Part shown: piece after piece, positions 23,368-34,047 of the stretch | How positions within the stretch are numbered: the first letter of the stretch is position 1 | How the letters are laid out: every line of letters starts with the position of its first letter | Assembly (NCBI GenBank): GCA_013368315.1 | Contig: JAACJM010000021.1 | Location: forward strand, 186,001 to 250,000 | Reading direction: 5' to 3' | Source of the DNA: Tetrapyrgos nigripes | Lineage: Eukaryota > Basidiomycota > Agaricomycetes > Agaricales > Campanellaceae | Length of the DNA: 64,000 nt | The notes under the pieces: model-generated | The model's input: the letters and a program-made list of their open reading frames with translations, nothing else | Databases searched by the model: none | Told to the model about the DNA's origin: nothing | Made by a program: the position numbers and the translations under genes

Positions 23368-25540
23368 ATGACAAGACTCCTTGAAGGGGCTTTGGCTGCC
23401 TTCTTCATTGCAGGAGTTGTTGCGCAGGATACCTGGTGCGGCAAGCACTACATGAGCAAGGATCCGGTCACGAATCCAGGTTCGTCTCTTTAATCCTTCT
23501 AATTCCTGTTTGTTTTCTGAAGGCAAACTATATGAACAGGTGGCCAGTTTCCCATAGCTTCGGCATCATCTACCCCGCTGCTGGCTATTCGATGTGGAGC
23601 GGCAGTGAAGCCTTATCTCCCTGAAGACAAATCTAGTTCGAATGACCCTACATTTGTCTCTATCCTCGTTGACACTCCAATCACCCACCTCAACATCACT
23701 GGCGCATCTCCAGTGACCCTTCCCTCTTCTTCTTCCAACGCAAAGCTCTCAGTAACCATCTCTATCGATGGAAAAACCCTCACCGCAGGCAACGTCCCAC
23801 TCAATGCCTCCAAACATGCCCTTCCATTCAATCTCTCTTCACTGAAACCTCGAGTCGAAGCCTACACCATCACATGCTCAGCAAGACTTCCTGATGGGCA
23901 AAAGTTTACAGCAACTAACCTTTTAACGTTCCTTCCCGCACCTCCGGCAGATATTGGTTCTGTGACAAAAATGGATATGCGTACAGGCGGGTTGTTGGCT
24001 AGGCCCGCCAATGGAAAAGGAGGGGCGTATGAGAGGGTGCTGCCAATTGGGTTTTATACGCAATATGGGAGTTACCTGTCGCAGGATTTGTCCATTCCTT
24101 CAAAGTTGAAGGAGCAAGGGTAAGTATACAGTGGTTTTTGCAGCCAAGTTTTTCAGAAAGGCTGATGTCTTCTAGGTTCTCCATTGTATGTCCATTCGTT
24201 CCCGAGGAATGTTTCCAAACTCATATCGACCTCCTAGATTCACCCGGTCCCTTCTTTCGACAACGAAACTGTTCTGAACGAAGTCCTAGATGCCATGGAA
24301 GAAGCTGGGCTGTACATCATGTATGATATGCGAGGGTACGTATACCTTCACTCGTCCTTCCTCTTTTTCTCACACCAACTACAATTCTTCAGAACATATA
24401 TGAACGACTCTTCCGTAACCTCTCAAGTCAATCTTCTCAAAAAACGTCCGAATCTCCTCTTGTGGTATACCGGAGACGAGCCTGGTTTGTCGTTCCGTTC
24501 TTCGACCCCTTCCCAGACGATTCACTTGACGATTCACCAGACGGCACCTCTGATGCTCTCACCGCTACACCCCACGCCAAAAATCTCATCAACTCCCTCG
24601 ATGGTGGTGACGGTAAAGGTGGTGCTGGGTACCACCCGGTCTCTCTGGTACTCAATTGCGAGAATTATTTCTTCACTGAGTACAGCGAAGGAGCTGATAT
24701 CCTGTTACAAGGTATGTTTGATGTTACTTTTGAGAAACACGCTGACCTTCTCAATTGTTCGCAATCATTACCAGACACATACACTGTTGGAAACAATCTT
24801 TCTTTCTCAAGTGTTTGGAATACCGTCTGTACAGATGACTACGGAGATTGTGGATGCGATAATTGTCATCTGGGTTTTGAAGATATCAGTGTGAGGATGG
24901 ACGAGTTTTACGAGAGGATCTTCTACAATGGATGGGAGTTGGATAAGAGTGTTTGGGCTGTACCGCAGGCTTTTGGGAATGAGTCGTACGTTATCGTTAA
25001 TGCTTGCCGTTTTCTCTCTTTCTGACCTGCATCCTGGTTTGGTTTTGATGCAGATACTGGACGCGTTACCCCACCGGTAAAGAAGTCAATGTCCAAGCTG
25101 TCATAGGTCTCAACCACCGGGGTGTAGGCGTCGTTCCATGGGACGATACCTCTGTTATCCCGGCCGACATCAAGGACTCGTTCTCAGATTTGGCATTAGC
25201 CCTGCCTGATATGATTCCGTTCATCTTGGAACCTGGGGCCGAGCATACACAGTTCACCACGACGCTCAACTCAAACTCGTCTTCATCTAGCTCTGGCGTG
25301 AAAGTTGACGTTGGGACCTGGTCGTTTGGAGGGAAGACGTTAGTTTTGGTTACGAGTATAGGCTATGAAACAGGAAGTGTCAGCTTCGCTAATTTGGGAA
25401 TTGCTACTGCTGCCGGGGCTGCGGGGGTAAAGCAAGTGTTTGATAGTGGGACGAGTGTGAATGAGGCTAGCGCGAGTATCGTGTTTGAGGAGGTTGGGTC
25501 TGGTGGTTTTATTTTTACGACGGGGGATGAGAATGCGTAA
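23368..25540 (+). CDS. Secreted glycoside hydrolase-like protein
   Basis: The start at 23368 gives a short signal peptide (GALAAFFIAGVVAQ). Exon 1 splices at 23471 into the next exon with a G/GQFP junction. Residues up to about 200 are beta-rich and look like a jelly-roll or Ig-type module. The middle resembles a TIM-barrel glycosidase: LDAMEEAGLYIMYDMRG, then LLLWYTGDEPD, whose GDEPD could hold a catalytic acid. A Cys cluster (DDYGDCGCDNC) follows, and then WAVPQAFGNESYWTRYPT. The C-terminal exon is a beta-rich module with a Ser run. Several N-glycosylation sequons are present. It probably acts outside the cell on a polysaccharide; the family number and substrate are not identified. Confidence 0.7.
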
Positions 25541-26366
25541 GTGTTCGGTGAGTGAGAATCATCTCCACAACTCTCCTGGTCCATAATTGGGGTGCTGACA
25601 GCTTCATGAATGTCCTTTTTTGTTACCAGTACCACAATGAAAACAAATGGATGCTCTCGGGTTAATAATGTGACACCGTGGCCATGGATATGGACTCTGC
25701 TTTCCTTTGTTGTAATAACATATCTGTGAATGAACGGGGTATCAGCTCTTTTCCGATCGAAGTCCTGCCGTCACCGTCTCTCTTCAGCAACCTTTTCACA
25801 ATCCTGAAGCGACCATGTGTGTATTTTGTAGTTCAATAGCCTCAAAGTCGTCTTCGGAGCTGCTGTGGACCTGAGGACCCGGGAGCTGACACCGCGGGTC
25901 ATCTGTTACAGAGATCAAGAATAGATGAGATTCTTCACGTTGAGTTCACTGCGCCGTGATCCGGATTTCGGCTTAGGACTAGCTGTCTATTGCAAGACTT
26001 CGGACATGACATCACGAAGTTCTTTCTCTCAAGGATATTTATGGGGTAGCCTATCTGAACTGACTTCGCAGCCCACGGAGATCACCACTGACAATTGGAT
26101 CGAGAATGAGATAGGCCGTCAACGCAGCTGTAACCTCAATGCCATGTGTAACTCGGCGAAGCAGGAAAGAAAACAACGGCAGTCCTAAAAACACACTACT
26201 AGTACATACATACAACACACATGGAGACAGAAGTCGAAATAGGTATACTTTTACACAACAGGCCGGCACGAAAGCGGAAGCATCGCATTCAGGCAATAGA
26301 GAAGTCCAAATCACAAAAATACATCATATAGCTCGGGGCTGGGATCGATAGTAGTAGTCGTCAATC
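25541..26366. other. Convergent intergenic region
   Basis: This is the tail-to-tail space between the secreted protein gene and the DUF6534 gene. Frames here are short and unsupported. No repeat was recognised. Confidence 0.5.
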
Positions 26367-28467
26367 TCATAGACAGCTGTAGGCTGGGACGGGTTTTGGG
26401 AACTTGAGCACAGAACACTGGTTCAGTATCCAGAGGTTATACTCACTTCTTTGATCGTTGGCAGATACTGAACAAACTCTCGAGAGGGATCAGCCTGAAG
26501 AGATCCCTGAGTGTAGTTTTTGTGGGATAAATCAGTCTGACGATCAACAGATTGACGGTTCAGCAGAGATACGGCTCAGTTCCTTAGATATCTCACCTCT
26601 GAGCGCCAGAAGCCCAATGATGATTCGTTCACAGGCGTCTCGGGTACACGAGAGTTCAACTGCAGGTTAGTACTCCGTGTGACCGAGTGTGTTGGATCAG
26701 TGGAACCATTTCTATCAGTCCCTCTGCCTCTGATGCAGCGTCGAGTGTTCATCCTGGGGAAGCAATGGCGGAGTCGTTAACCAAAATTGGATTAGGCTTT
26801 GGGGATTGAAAAACCAACTCACGTTGCCATGAATGAAATTGCGTAGCATTTGCTCAGAACAAAGAAAACTCCGACAAAGACTAGGTTGTGAGGCATGAGA
26901 TTGAACTGGTGAGTGGGTCAATTGTTGAAGCCGTACATTGGAAACAGAAGCCTACCAAAAGGACAACAGCTATGCTGACCATGCTGTTTAAAGCCAAAGA
27001 ATGGTTTGTTAATCCGAGTTCTCCAGTCGAAGAAGACGAGGAGCACAGTGCCCACCTGGTCACGACACCAGTGCTAACAGCGTAGCGCATCAAGTTATCC
27101 ACTAGTTTGTCGGAACTATGATGGGAAATTGTTAATTACCGAGAGAAGAAAAATGTAAAACATTACCCCACCTGCGGTAACCGCCGATTCGCAATTTCTT
27201 GAGGAAAAAGCATAACGCCCCGGCAGTCAGAATGTCGGTCGCAGCTCCAAGGCCTAAGGCAATAGTGCCGATCGTCTGTATTCATGGGAATGGCCAAGTC
27301 GAGCACTATATTCTCAACACAAACGAAGACTCACAGTGAGATTTGCAACTGCTGGGACAGTGGGAAGCTGGAATCTGCACCCGATGGATGGAAGAAACAC
27401 AAGATGATGAAAGAATGCAAGAAGTTCTAAGTGATGAGATTTCGACGACAACAAGACACGGAGTCTCACGCTTGCACTGTGAACACTGGAGGGTTCGGTG
27501 AATGACGAGGAGGTGATAGTGGAGATAATGTCAAGAGCTTACCAAGTGAAGTACCTGTTTGCAAAGTAATTTAGATGGAATTGCACAAGCTTGGCCCATA
27601 CAGTCACTTGCCTAGGTGTCCCAAAGACAATCCAGCCTAGAAGCGTGGAATATATATATGAGAATCGTGTCATAGCTTGGCCAAAGACATACCAGTAGCG
27701 CAGTGACCAAGAAGTTCCGGTTGCTAACTGTTACGGGTCAGTCATTTCAGAAATTCCGACAATCGCAAGTCGGAGCACTCACATCTCCAAACCCTCAGGG
27801 AGTAGCAACTGTGAATGATACAAATGGGTCAGCTGGCTGAAAAGTTTCGATTTCATTTGATTACTTACAGGGTCACCAGTGACCCTACTAATGCCTATTC
27901 ACATTGTAGTAGTTAGAGGGCAAAAACCAATTGACAGAATGACAGCGTACTCCAGCCGCTTGTTGAAGCTATAGAGGGAGAAATAAACGTGAATGGTATC
28001 GGATAGTCTGGCAATGGTTTTGGCGTACAATGAACGACCTAATTATAGCAGTGAGCGCTGGCAGTACTCCAGGGAGGGAGTTGCGTACCATGATACTTTC
28101 CCAAACAAGAGAGCCGTAGGATTGAGGAAGTTGGACACCAGGTAAAAGTAGACGACATGTCCAGTCAAAATCTGATCCAGAAGCTCACAGATCCTGGACA
28201 AACTTGTTAGAGATCGTGTCCGAAGGGGAAAAGACGGGGCGGTCATTATACCCTATCAGAATGACCTGTCCAAGCGAGTAATTAGGTTAAACAGTGAGCA
28301 ACAAACTTAACACGTACCATGGCTTTGTAGGCCAATCTATCCTCCGTGTACCTTTTAAAATAGGAGAAAATCTGAACCACGACGACCCCAAAAAGAACAC
28401 AAGAGACCGAGAATCCGACCAGTAGAGCTCCCAGCGTGTTATCCAGCGTGATTGGAACGTCCACCAT
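26367..28467 (-). CDS. DUF6534 multi-span membrane protein
   Basis: The first exon (28467-28320) has the family start: LDNTLGALLVGF followed by a first membrane helix and YFKRYTEDRLAYKAM. The gene is then cut into many small exons. Recognisable pieces are TIGTIALGLGAATDILTAG with CFFLKKLRIGGY (27290-27175), DKLVDNLMRYAVSTGVVT (about 27110-27050) and LVFVGVFFVLSKCYAIHFMA (about 26890-26830). A hydrophilic tail follows, and the stop is the TGA complement at 26367-26369. The family is expanded in Agaricomycetes and has about seven membrane helices. Its function is unknown; a receptor-like role is only a suggestion. Confidence 0.8.
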
Positions 28468-28760
28468 CTCAGCGAAAAGAAAGACGAAGTGCGGAAGAAG
28501 AATCTATTTCGAGGGTTCTTTATAAGTGTCGGTTAAAGGCCAGTGTTGCGTGTGTTCCGGTTATCTGAGTTGGGATAAGCCACTCCGCCGAATCATCAAA
28601 CCCTATCACCATGTCATGAGAACGGGCCCTCAGTGGTGCAAGCCAGCCAAATTTGGAGCGGTGATGGATTTGTGCACGAGAACTGGTATATCTTGCGAAT
28701 GTCCAGTTGGTTCACCGGAGAGCTATGGTTTCAGACACCCTGATGTCTACAGCTCAGGTA
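28468..28760. other. Upstream region of DUF6534 gene
   Basis: A plus-strand frame runs through here and into the mobile element, but it shows no domain and no exon chain. I treat it as non-coding. Confidence 0.5.
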
Positions 28761-29095
28761 GGCTTGGGCAAGGGGGGGGGGGGGGGCAGATTTTTTCTTA
28801 AAGACATAGGGTCGATTTTTTTTTACAGCTATTTCAATAAATGTGTGGAATGACGGATTTTTTTTTTGTCGATCACTTTACACGGCTTTCGGCATTGACG
28901 GCTGGTAATGTCGGCTTTGCCTTCTTCACATAGCTAACTTCCAAGGCTCGAATCATGCAATATTTATAACATTCTAGGCTCGTTAGCTACAATAGAGACA
29001 GACGACAGTAAAGCTACGAGTATGTACAGTAACAGAGTATTAGTCTTACACAAAGAGAACATTTATTCACGTACAAAAAGAGGTCCAAGTCTGTA

Positions 29096-30698
29096 TCAGA
29101 GTTTGTCTTCCTGAGGCATTTCCTCCAAGATTGGAACATACCCAGGCTGAACAGGCATCATCTTACCAAACAACTCACAGTAATACCACCACTCATAGTC
29201 TAAATCCGGTCGTGGACTACCGGCCTCAACGGCATAACCATGGAGAGTAGATGCACCCGAACCATCCTTGTAACGCTTTTCAAACCTAACCCAGGCCTCT
29301 CTGTCCCCACGGCCATCAATGCCATCACTGTCATCAGAACGACCCCGCTTCCTTGACTCATCACTGCCCATCCACATCTTAGCGGCATCTTTGAGGCGAA
29401 GCACATCACCCATGGGAATATGAAGGGCTGCGAGGAATTCGTCAGAGAGCTTGAGAAGCGAGTCTGGACCAATCTTCTCTCTCTCCAGGGCAGCGCGGTA
29501 AGCAATGACATCATTCATACCAAAGCTCTTGTTGACGTAGGACAGAAATCGCGGAAGTTTGCTGGGAGTGTTCAGAAAGGGTTCAGTGGGAGTACTAGGA
29601 GGCATTGACTTCTTTGGAGTGGATGGTGGTCCTCGTGGTTGTTGAAAGGTGGTGAGAATGGTGGCAAGATGACCAATGTCACTGGTGGGAGCAGATGATG
29701 CAGAGGAAGTAGAACGACGGCGATCGTTACGAATAGAGGGAAGCCAGTTGATAGCATCAAAAGCCTCATGGTTGGGAGGCTCATTGACAGTTGTTTCTCC
29801 ATCGTACTAGAAGGTCAAGAATGTAAACTTCAATGGAAAAAAAATAAGAAGAAAAGAACATACAATAAACCGACTCCAAACCTTGATCATAAACAAAGTA
29901 AGAGGTACCAGATTGCCAGTTACAGGGTCGACATAGGCACAACTATTGTCGTTGTCACTCTTGTACTTTGCCTTGAGTAGACCGCGGATCCGAGCAAGCT
30001 CACGATCTTGCTGAGCGTGCTCCTGCAAAATGAAACAGTTAGCTACTTGAGTGGCCGAAGTGAAGATACAGCTTGTACTCACACTGTTATTATTGTCATC
30101 CTCCGACCCAGATCCTTCTTCACCACTCTCTTCATCTTGCTGACCATCTGCAGGCTGTCGCGTTATCTAAAGCATCAAGACAAGACATGTCAGCGACGAC
30201 ATTGATGTAAAAATTATAATCAAGGCAAACCTTGGGGAGCTTCTTATTCTTGATCTCGAGCTCATCAATGAATATGTTGATGGGTTTAGCTGGTTGATTG
30301 GTCGAGATCTTTGCAACAAGTTTGGAGTAGTCCGCCATATTGTCTATGTCCGTCGCAGAGCTTTTCCTGTATACAGGAGAACTCAGAAACATGAAACAGA
30401 GAAGAATAAAGAAGACGTACAAGGCAGGCGGTACCTGGATCGTGAATGGAAACATGCGAGTCTCTGTGGCCTTGTAGTCAAGCTTGACGAGTTCAAGAAG
30501 GGTGTTGAGTAGCTCGAGAAAGTTTTCGGTTGTATCCACAAAAGTAAACTGGAAGTCCTTCGTCTTGAGTTTCGGATTCTTCTTGTAGCTCTTGGTCGCT
30601 GTGGCACCTCTCCTTGATGGCTGCTTTGTGACGATGGAGTATGTGGTCAATTTGACCTGGACGTCGTATGGTTCAGAAGTAACCTCTTCGTCAGACAT
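29096..30698 (-). CDS. Cargo protein of the Tc1/mariner element, function unknown
   Basis: The start at 30698 is an ATG about 200 bp downstream of the transposase stop, on the same strand. The exons give an N-terminal beta-rich stretch (YDVQVKLTTYSIV, then KDFQFTFVDTTENFLELLNT) and a segment with KPINIFIDELEIKNKK. An acidic linker follows (QDEESGEEGSGSEDDNNN), then NSCAYVDPVTGNLVPLT. Next come a Ser/Thr/Pro-rich linker and a C-terminal helical segment (about 29540-29360) with a SAM-domain look: VIAYRAALEREKI, LLKLSDEFLAAL and MGDVLRLKDAAK. The last exon ends with a WWYYCELFG block. About 390 residues. It has no transposase motifs. It could be an element-encoded accessory protein (target choice, silencing escape) or a captured host gene; neither is shown. 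Confidence 0.72.
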
Positions 30699-30906
30699 AG
30701 TGGAATGTGGGGAGGCAAGTGGTGACGACGTCGTAACTCGTCCTTATATTTGTTCGGCCATAGATAAATTGGTTGTCGCATTTGGTTGGCCGGGCCTTGA
30801 TGAGTCCTAGATAGAAGAGCTGATCGGAAGCTTGAATGACAGATGCTCAAGTTAGAAATCCAATTTGCGATCTGATGAATATAATTTGTTTCAAAAGTAT
30901 ACAGAG

Positions 30907-31998
30907 TTACACAACATAGCCTGAGGCCTTGAAAAAACCCCATGCAAAGGTAGATGTGATACTCTGACAAGCATGGTCAACAATGGAGAGTGAGAAGTCA
31001 AGTAGGTTGCGACGAAGAAAAGACTTGATGACAGAGAAGGCCTGCTCAATGGGGTTGAGGTCAGGGGAGTATGGAGGAAGGTAGACAAGCTTGCATTCTA
31101 GAAAATGTCAGTAATCAGCTTCGGAATGAGGATCAATGTCACTCACGAGCTTCTTCTTCAACAAGCTTGCGCACCTCCTCCGAGTGGTGAATGCTGCAGT
31201 TGTCCATGACTAGAATGCTTCGTGGGCCTGGGTAAGGATTGGTCAAAGGAATCTGTGTTGGATTAGTGAATATGACTATGGATAGGAAAAGTAAGCACTC
31301 ACCACCAACTCACGAAGGAATTGAACAAAGCGTTCAGAGGTGACAGGTCCTGGAATGAGATCATAGGCAATGATACCATCTAGGGTAAGGACGGGTAGGA
31401 TGGTGATGCGAGAACCACGGACGAAGTAGCGCCTGACTCTACATCGTTTTCCCCTCAAAGCACGCCCAAATTTCCTCTGTTGTGTCCGTCGATCCCTTGA
31501 TGCCTCGTCGGTAAACATGAGCTGGTCTGGGTTGAGAACCAAGTCAGCCATCATATTCATAAACTCGGAACGGTCCAGTTGATTGCGTTCGATGGCTTCA
31601 GCAGAGACAGATTTATGGGAGAAGTAAAGTCGGCGGAGCGTGTAGAAAATGGTTGTCAGGCACACATCAACACCGCAGTTGCGGTAGAGCTCTTCCTGTA
31701 TTTCACTAAGGTACATGGTACGGTGCCGAGAAAGGATGCTGTATATGTATTTTGTATTTGGAAATGTGAGAGTGCGTGGACGACCAACTCGATGAGCATG
31801 GGGGTTGTATGGAACACCGTAGATTTGATGGTAGTCGAGTGCTTTATACACAGTGGATTTCCTGATGCCTAGTAGCTGGCAGATGCGAGAGACCTTGATC
31901 CCATAGTCATAAAAGAGGACAGGAATGCGCGCCTTCAAGTCATTTGAAAGACGCCGGCCCATGGTGTGATGGGATGGGACAGAGACGCGACGCGACAT
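30907..31998 (-). CDS. Tc1/mariner (IS630-type) DDE transposase
   Basis: Three exons joined by introns with GTGAGT donors (near 31302 and 31145) give about 330 residues. An N-terminal helix-turn-helix pair is visible (IKVSRICQLLGIRKSTVYKAL, then a GRPRTL hook). The DDE core follows in order: LMFTDEASRD (first Asp), SILVMDNCSIHHSEEV (second Asp) and YLPPYSPDLNPIEQAFS (third acidic residue in the NPIE context). All catalytic residues are present with no internal stop, so it may be active. There is a second Met 12 codons in, so the start is slightly uncertain. The stop is TAA at 30907-30909. Confidence 0.88.
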
Positions 31999-32588
31999 AC
32001 CCTATCCCTCACAGCAACTTCTCAAGTTGCCGAGGTTGATGCCGATGAGTGCCGGCCAGTGACATCACCCGATCTCGAAAAAAAAAAAATCCGCCATTCC
32101 ACACATTTATTGAAACAGCTGTAAGGCCTGACTGGCCGACCGACCAACCAATCACTTATGTAATTTTACCTAATTCCCGTTACCGTATAGGTAGTGGGTT
32201 TTATCTCCCAAATGCGGTCGATTTTCACGCCAATGCTGCGCGCATCACGTGCTTTTTTCCTTTTTGGGAGTGTGTTGTCCCATGCTGAACCCCCGGTAAG
32301 CTCGTTTTGCAACAAAGAAGCGCTTGTCCCTTTCCTATTTGGGACTTATTGCGCTCCCCTCGATCCTCTCTGCCGTTTTGAGAGCTGTACGTCAACTATC
32401 AGACGCGTTTCGAACGTCTGTATTACTTCTGATCCTGCGGTGAACCCTTCTCTTTTTTTTTCTGTGTCCGTGCCGTTCTGTTCCCCTTTTTAGGATGACT
32501 TGTTCATATCCTTACACTTGAGTTGGGTTACCTGACACCCCTGTGGTGGTTTACATATATGCAAATGTTTAGTTCAAGTGGTTGCAGT

Positions 32589-32648
32589 TAACCGGCGCGA
32601 ATGGTAGCGGGCTTTGCTGCCCCACAGGGGCCGGCCCTGCGCCGGTTA
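32589..32648. repeat. Short perfect inverted repeat (hairpin)
   Basis: TAACCGGCGC at 32589-32598 is exactly complementary to GCGCCGGTTA at 32639-32648, with a 40-bp GC-rich loop. It lies inside the remaining part of the outer transposon. It could be a subterminal structure or a tiny insertion. Confidence 0.5.
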
Positions 32649-32823
32649 TTTAGTAATTCCCACGTGCTGGCGGCATGTCAAACTCTATAAACGCATTTCC
32701 GATTGCCTTTTTTGGTCCGATTGTTCCCTTTTAGGAAAAGTATTTGGCGACCCCTCTTCTCCTGCCACTACTAAGAAGCTGGAGTGAAGCCTTGTAATTA
32801 TTACAGCTTTGGCTTGAACCACC

Positions 32824-33066
32824 ATGACCGTCAACCGATATATACCCAAATCCTTCAGAGTAGCATCATATAAGTAAGATGTGTTGTTATCTATGTATCT
32901 AGTATACGAGGGAAATGTGGGCCATCGCTGCGCGTGGCAGGATGACCATTGACGAGGCCCAAAATAAGTATGGAATTTGCCGACTGAATAGTAGAGCTAT
33001 CAAGCATAGCCACATGCTGAAACGTCCGGTTATAAGAACGAGTCCCTTAAAAGGGCCTCGTAATTG
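32824..33066 (+). pseudogene. Possible transposase N-terminal remnant in the outer element
   Basis: An ATG at 32824 opens a 17-codon exon that splices (GTAAGA donor to an acceptor near 32914) in frame into a helix-turn-helix-like segment: MWAIAARGRMTIDEAQNKYG. The latter resembles the psq-type DNA-binding start of some transposases, but it soon runs into non-coding sequence. This is a weak call based on frame continuity and one motif. Confidence 0.25.
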
Positions 33067-33508
33067 TATATCAATACCTAGGTGTGTTTGTTTTGTTTTT
33101 GAACTTCATTGGGCTCTGCAGGCTTTGCAAACCTAATTAGCTATGTGCCTGGTTAGACGCATTCAGGTACTAGGTGTCTTGTTTATTGGTCCATTGACAT
33201 ATCCAGTATCTCGACATTTTATGATGAATGGGTCATCGGGATTGCAGAATAATAATAACTGAAGGCCCGAGCAAAAAATGCTCGAGAATAATATGCGCAC
33301 TCACTCCAGTTATGAGGCACAGGGGTACTGCAACCTTACCTTCAACGATTATTATGGAAAATGACTCGCAATGCTTCAAATTGACCAGCTGGAGGCTGGA
33401 ATACACTCAGAAAAAAAGTGCCTAAATTTTTTTTTTAAGGACCGATCGCCCGACCGACCGACCGGCCCTATGTCACGGAACCACGGCCCGCCCCCCCTTG
33501 GGCTTGGG

Positions 33509-34047
33509 TTTTCAAAAGACGCAGACAAATCTTCCCGGTCACTGTGAGAAGTCTCAGACAGTAATCAACTAGCTCAACGCCACTGTACAAATCAGTGATC
33601 AGTGAGATATTTGTACGTAGGCATTGAATGATGAGCGCAGAACTCACCTCCGAGTTGACCATCGCGAGAAACGGACAGTGAATCATTTTCGATGGAAGAC
33701 GTTGCAGTTTTTCAGCTGTAACAGCTCGTTTTTTTCCGCATTTCCAGCGATGTTGTCCCGCATAGAGATGGCTGCACATAAAAGGTAGAAAAATGCGCAC
33801 ATGACTAAAAAAAGACCTGGAATGTGACTGTGCGGCTGAGGCAAACCTTGCACTCCACCACTACACCGTGACAACGCGACCTCATGATTACTCGCCTTAT
33901 GCTCTCTACCTCTTCTTCGTATACGTCTCTGAGAGGCTCACTAGTTGCGGACCGCTGCAACCGTCCGAAGGAACTCATCGCGCATGTATATAAAGCAAAC
34001 TCGAAGACTCGTTCAAGGTCAAGCTTCAAGGCTTCAACCGACACCTT
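33509..34047. other. Intergenic/promoter of GH28 gene
   Basis: Between the outer transposon and the pectinase start there is no supported gene. The minus-strand frame overlapping 33805-34299 is antisense to the GH28 signal-peptide exon. Confidence 0.45.

Larger units (their letters stand above)
28826..32121 (-). mobile_element. Tc1/mariner-type transposon with cargo gene, 3.3 kb
   Basis: The ends are inverted repeats of about 42 bp with two mismatches, beginning CAGCTRTTTCAATAAATG and running into an A/T tract. They are flanked by TA at 28824-28825 and 32122-32123, the TA target duplication of this superfamily. Inside, on the minus strand, are a DDE transposase (30907-31998) and a second multi-exon gene (29096-30698). 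Typical Tc1/mariner elements are 1.3-2.4 kb with one gene, so this one is long. The near-identical ends and open transposase suggest a fairly recent insertion. Confidence 0.85.
28761..33508. mobile_element. Outer DNA transposon (28769-33500) with 8-bp target duplication
   Basis: GGCTTGGG at 28761-28768 is repeated exactly at 33501-33508. Just inside, the ends are inverted: CAAGGGGGGG at 28769 and CCCCCCCTTG ending at 33500. A second shared block (GACATAGGG) lies about 40 bp inside the left end and about 27 bp inside the right end. An 8-bp duplication suggests a hAT-like or related superfamily. After removal of the nested Tc1/mariner element, about 1.4 kb of this element remains. It has no intact transposase, so it is probably non-autonomous. 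GACC-type short repeats lie near both ends. Confidence 0.75.

Noticed and set aside
28526..28801. Plus-strand Cys-containing frame (possible small secreted protein)
   Set aside because: It has no signal peptide, runs into the G-tract end of the transposon and shows no exon partner.
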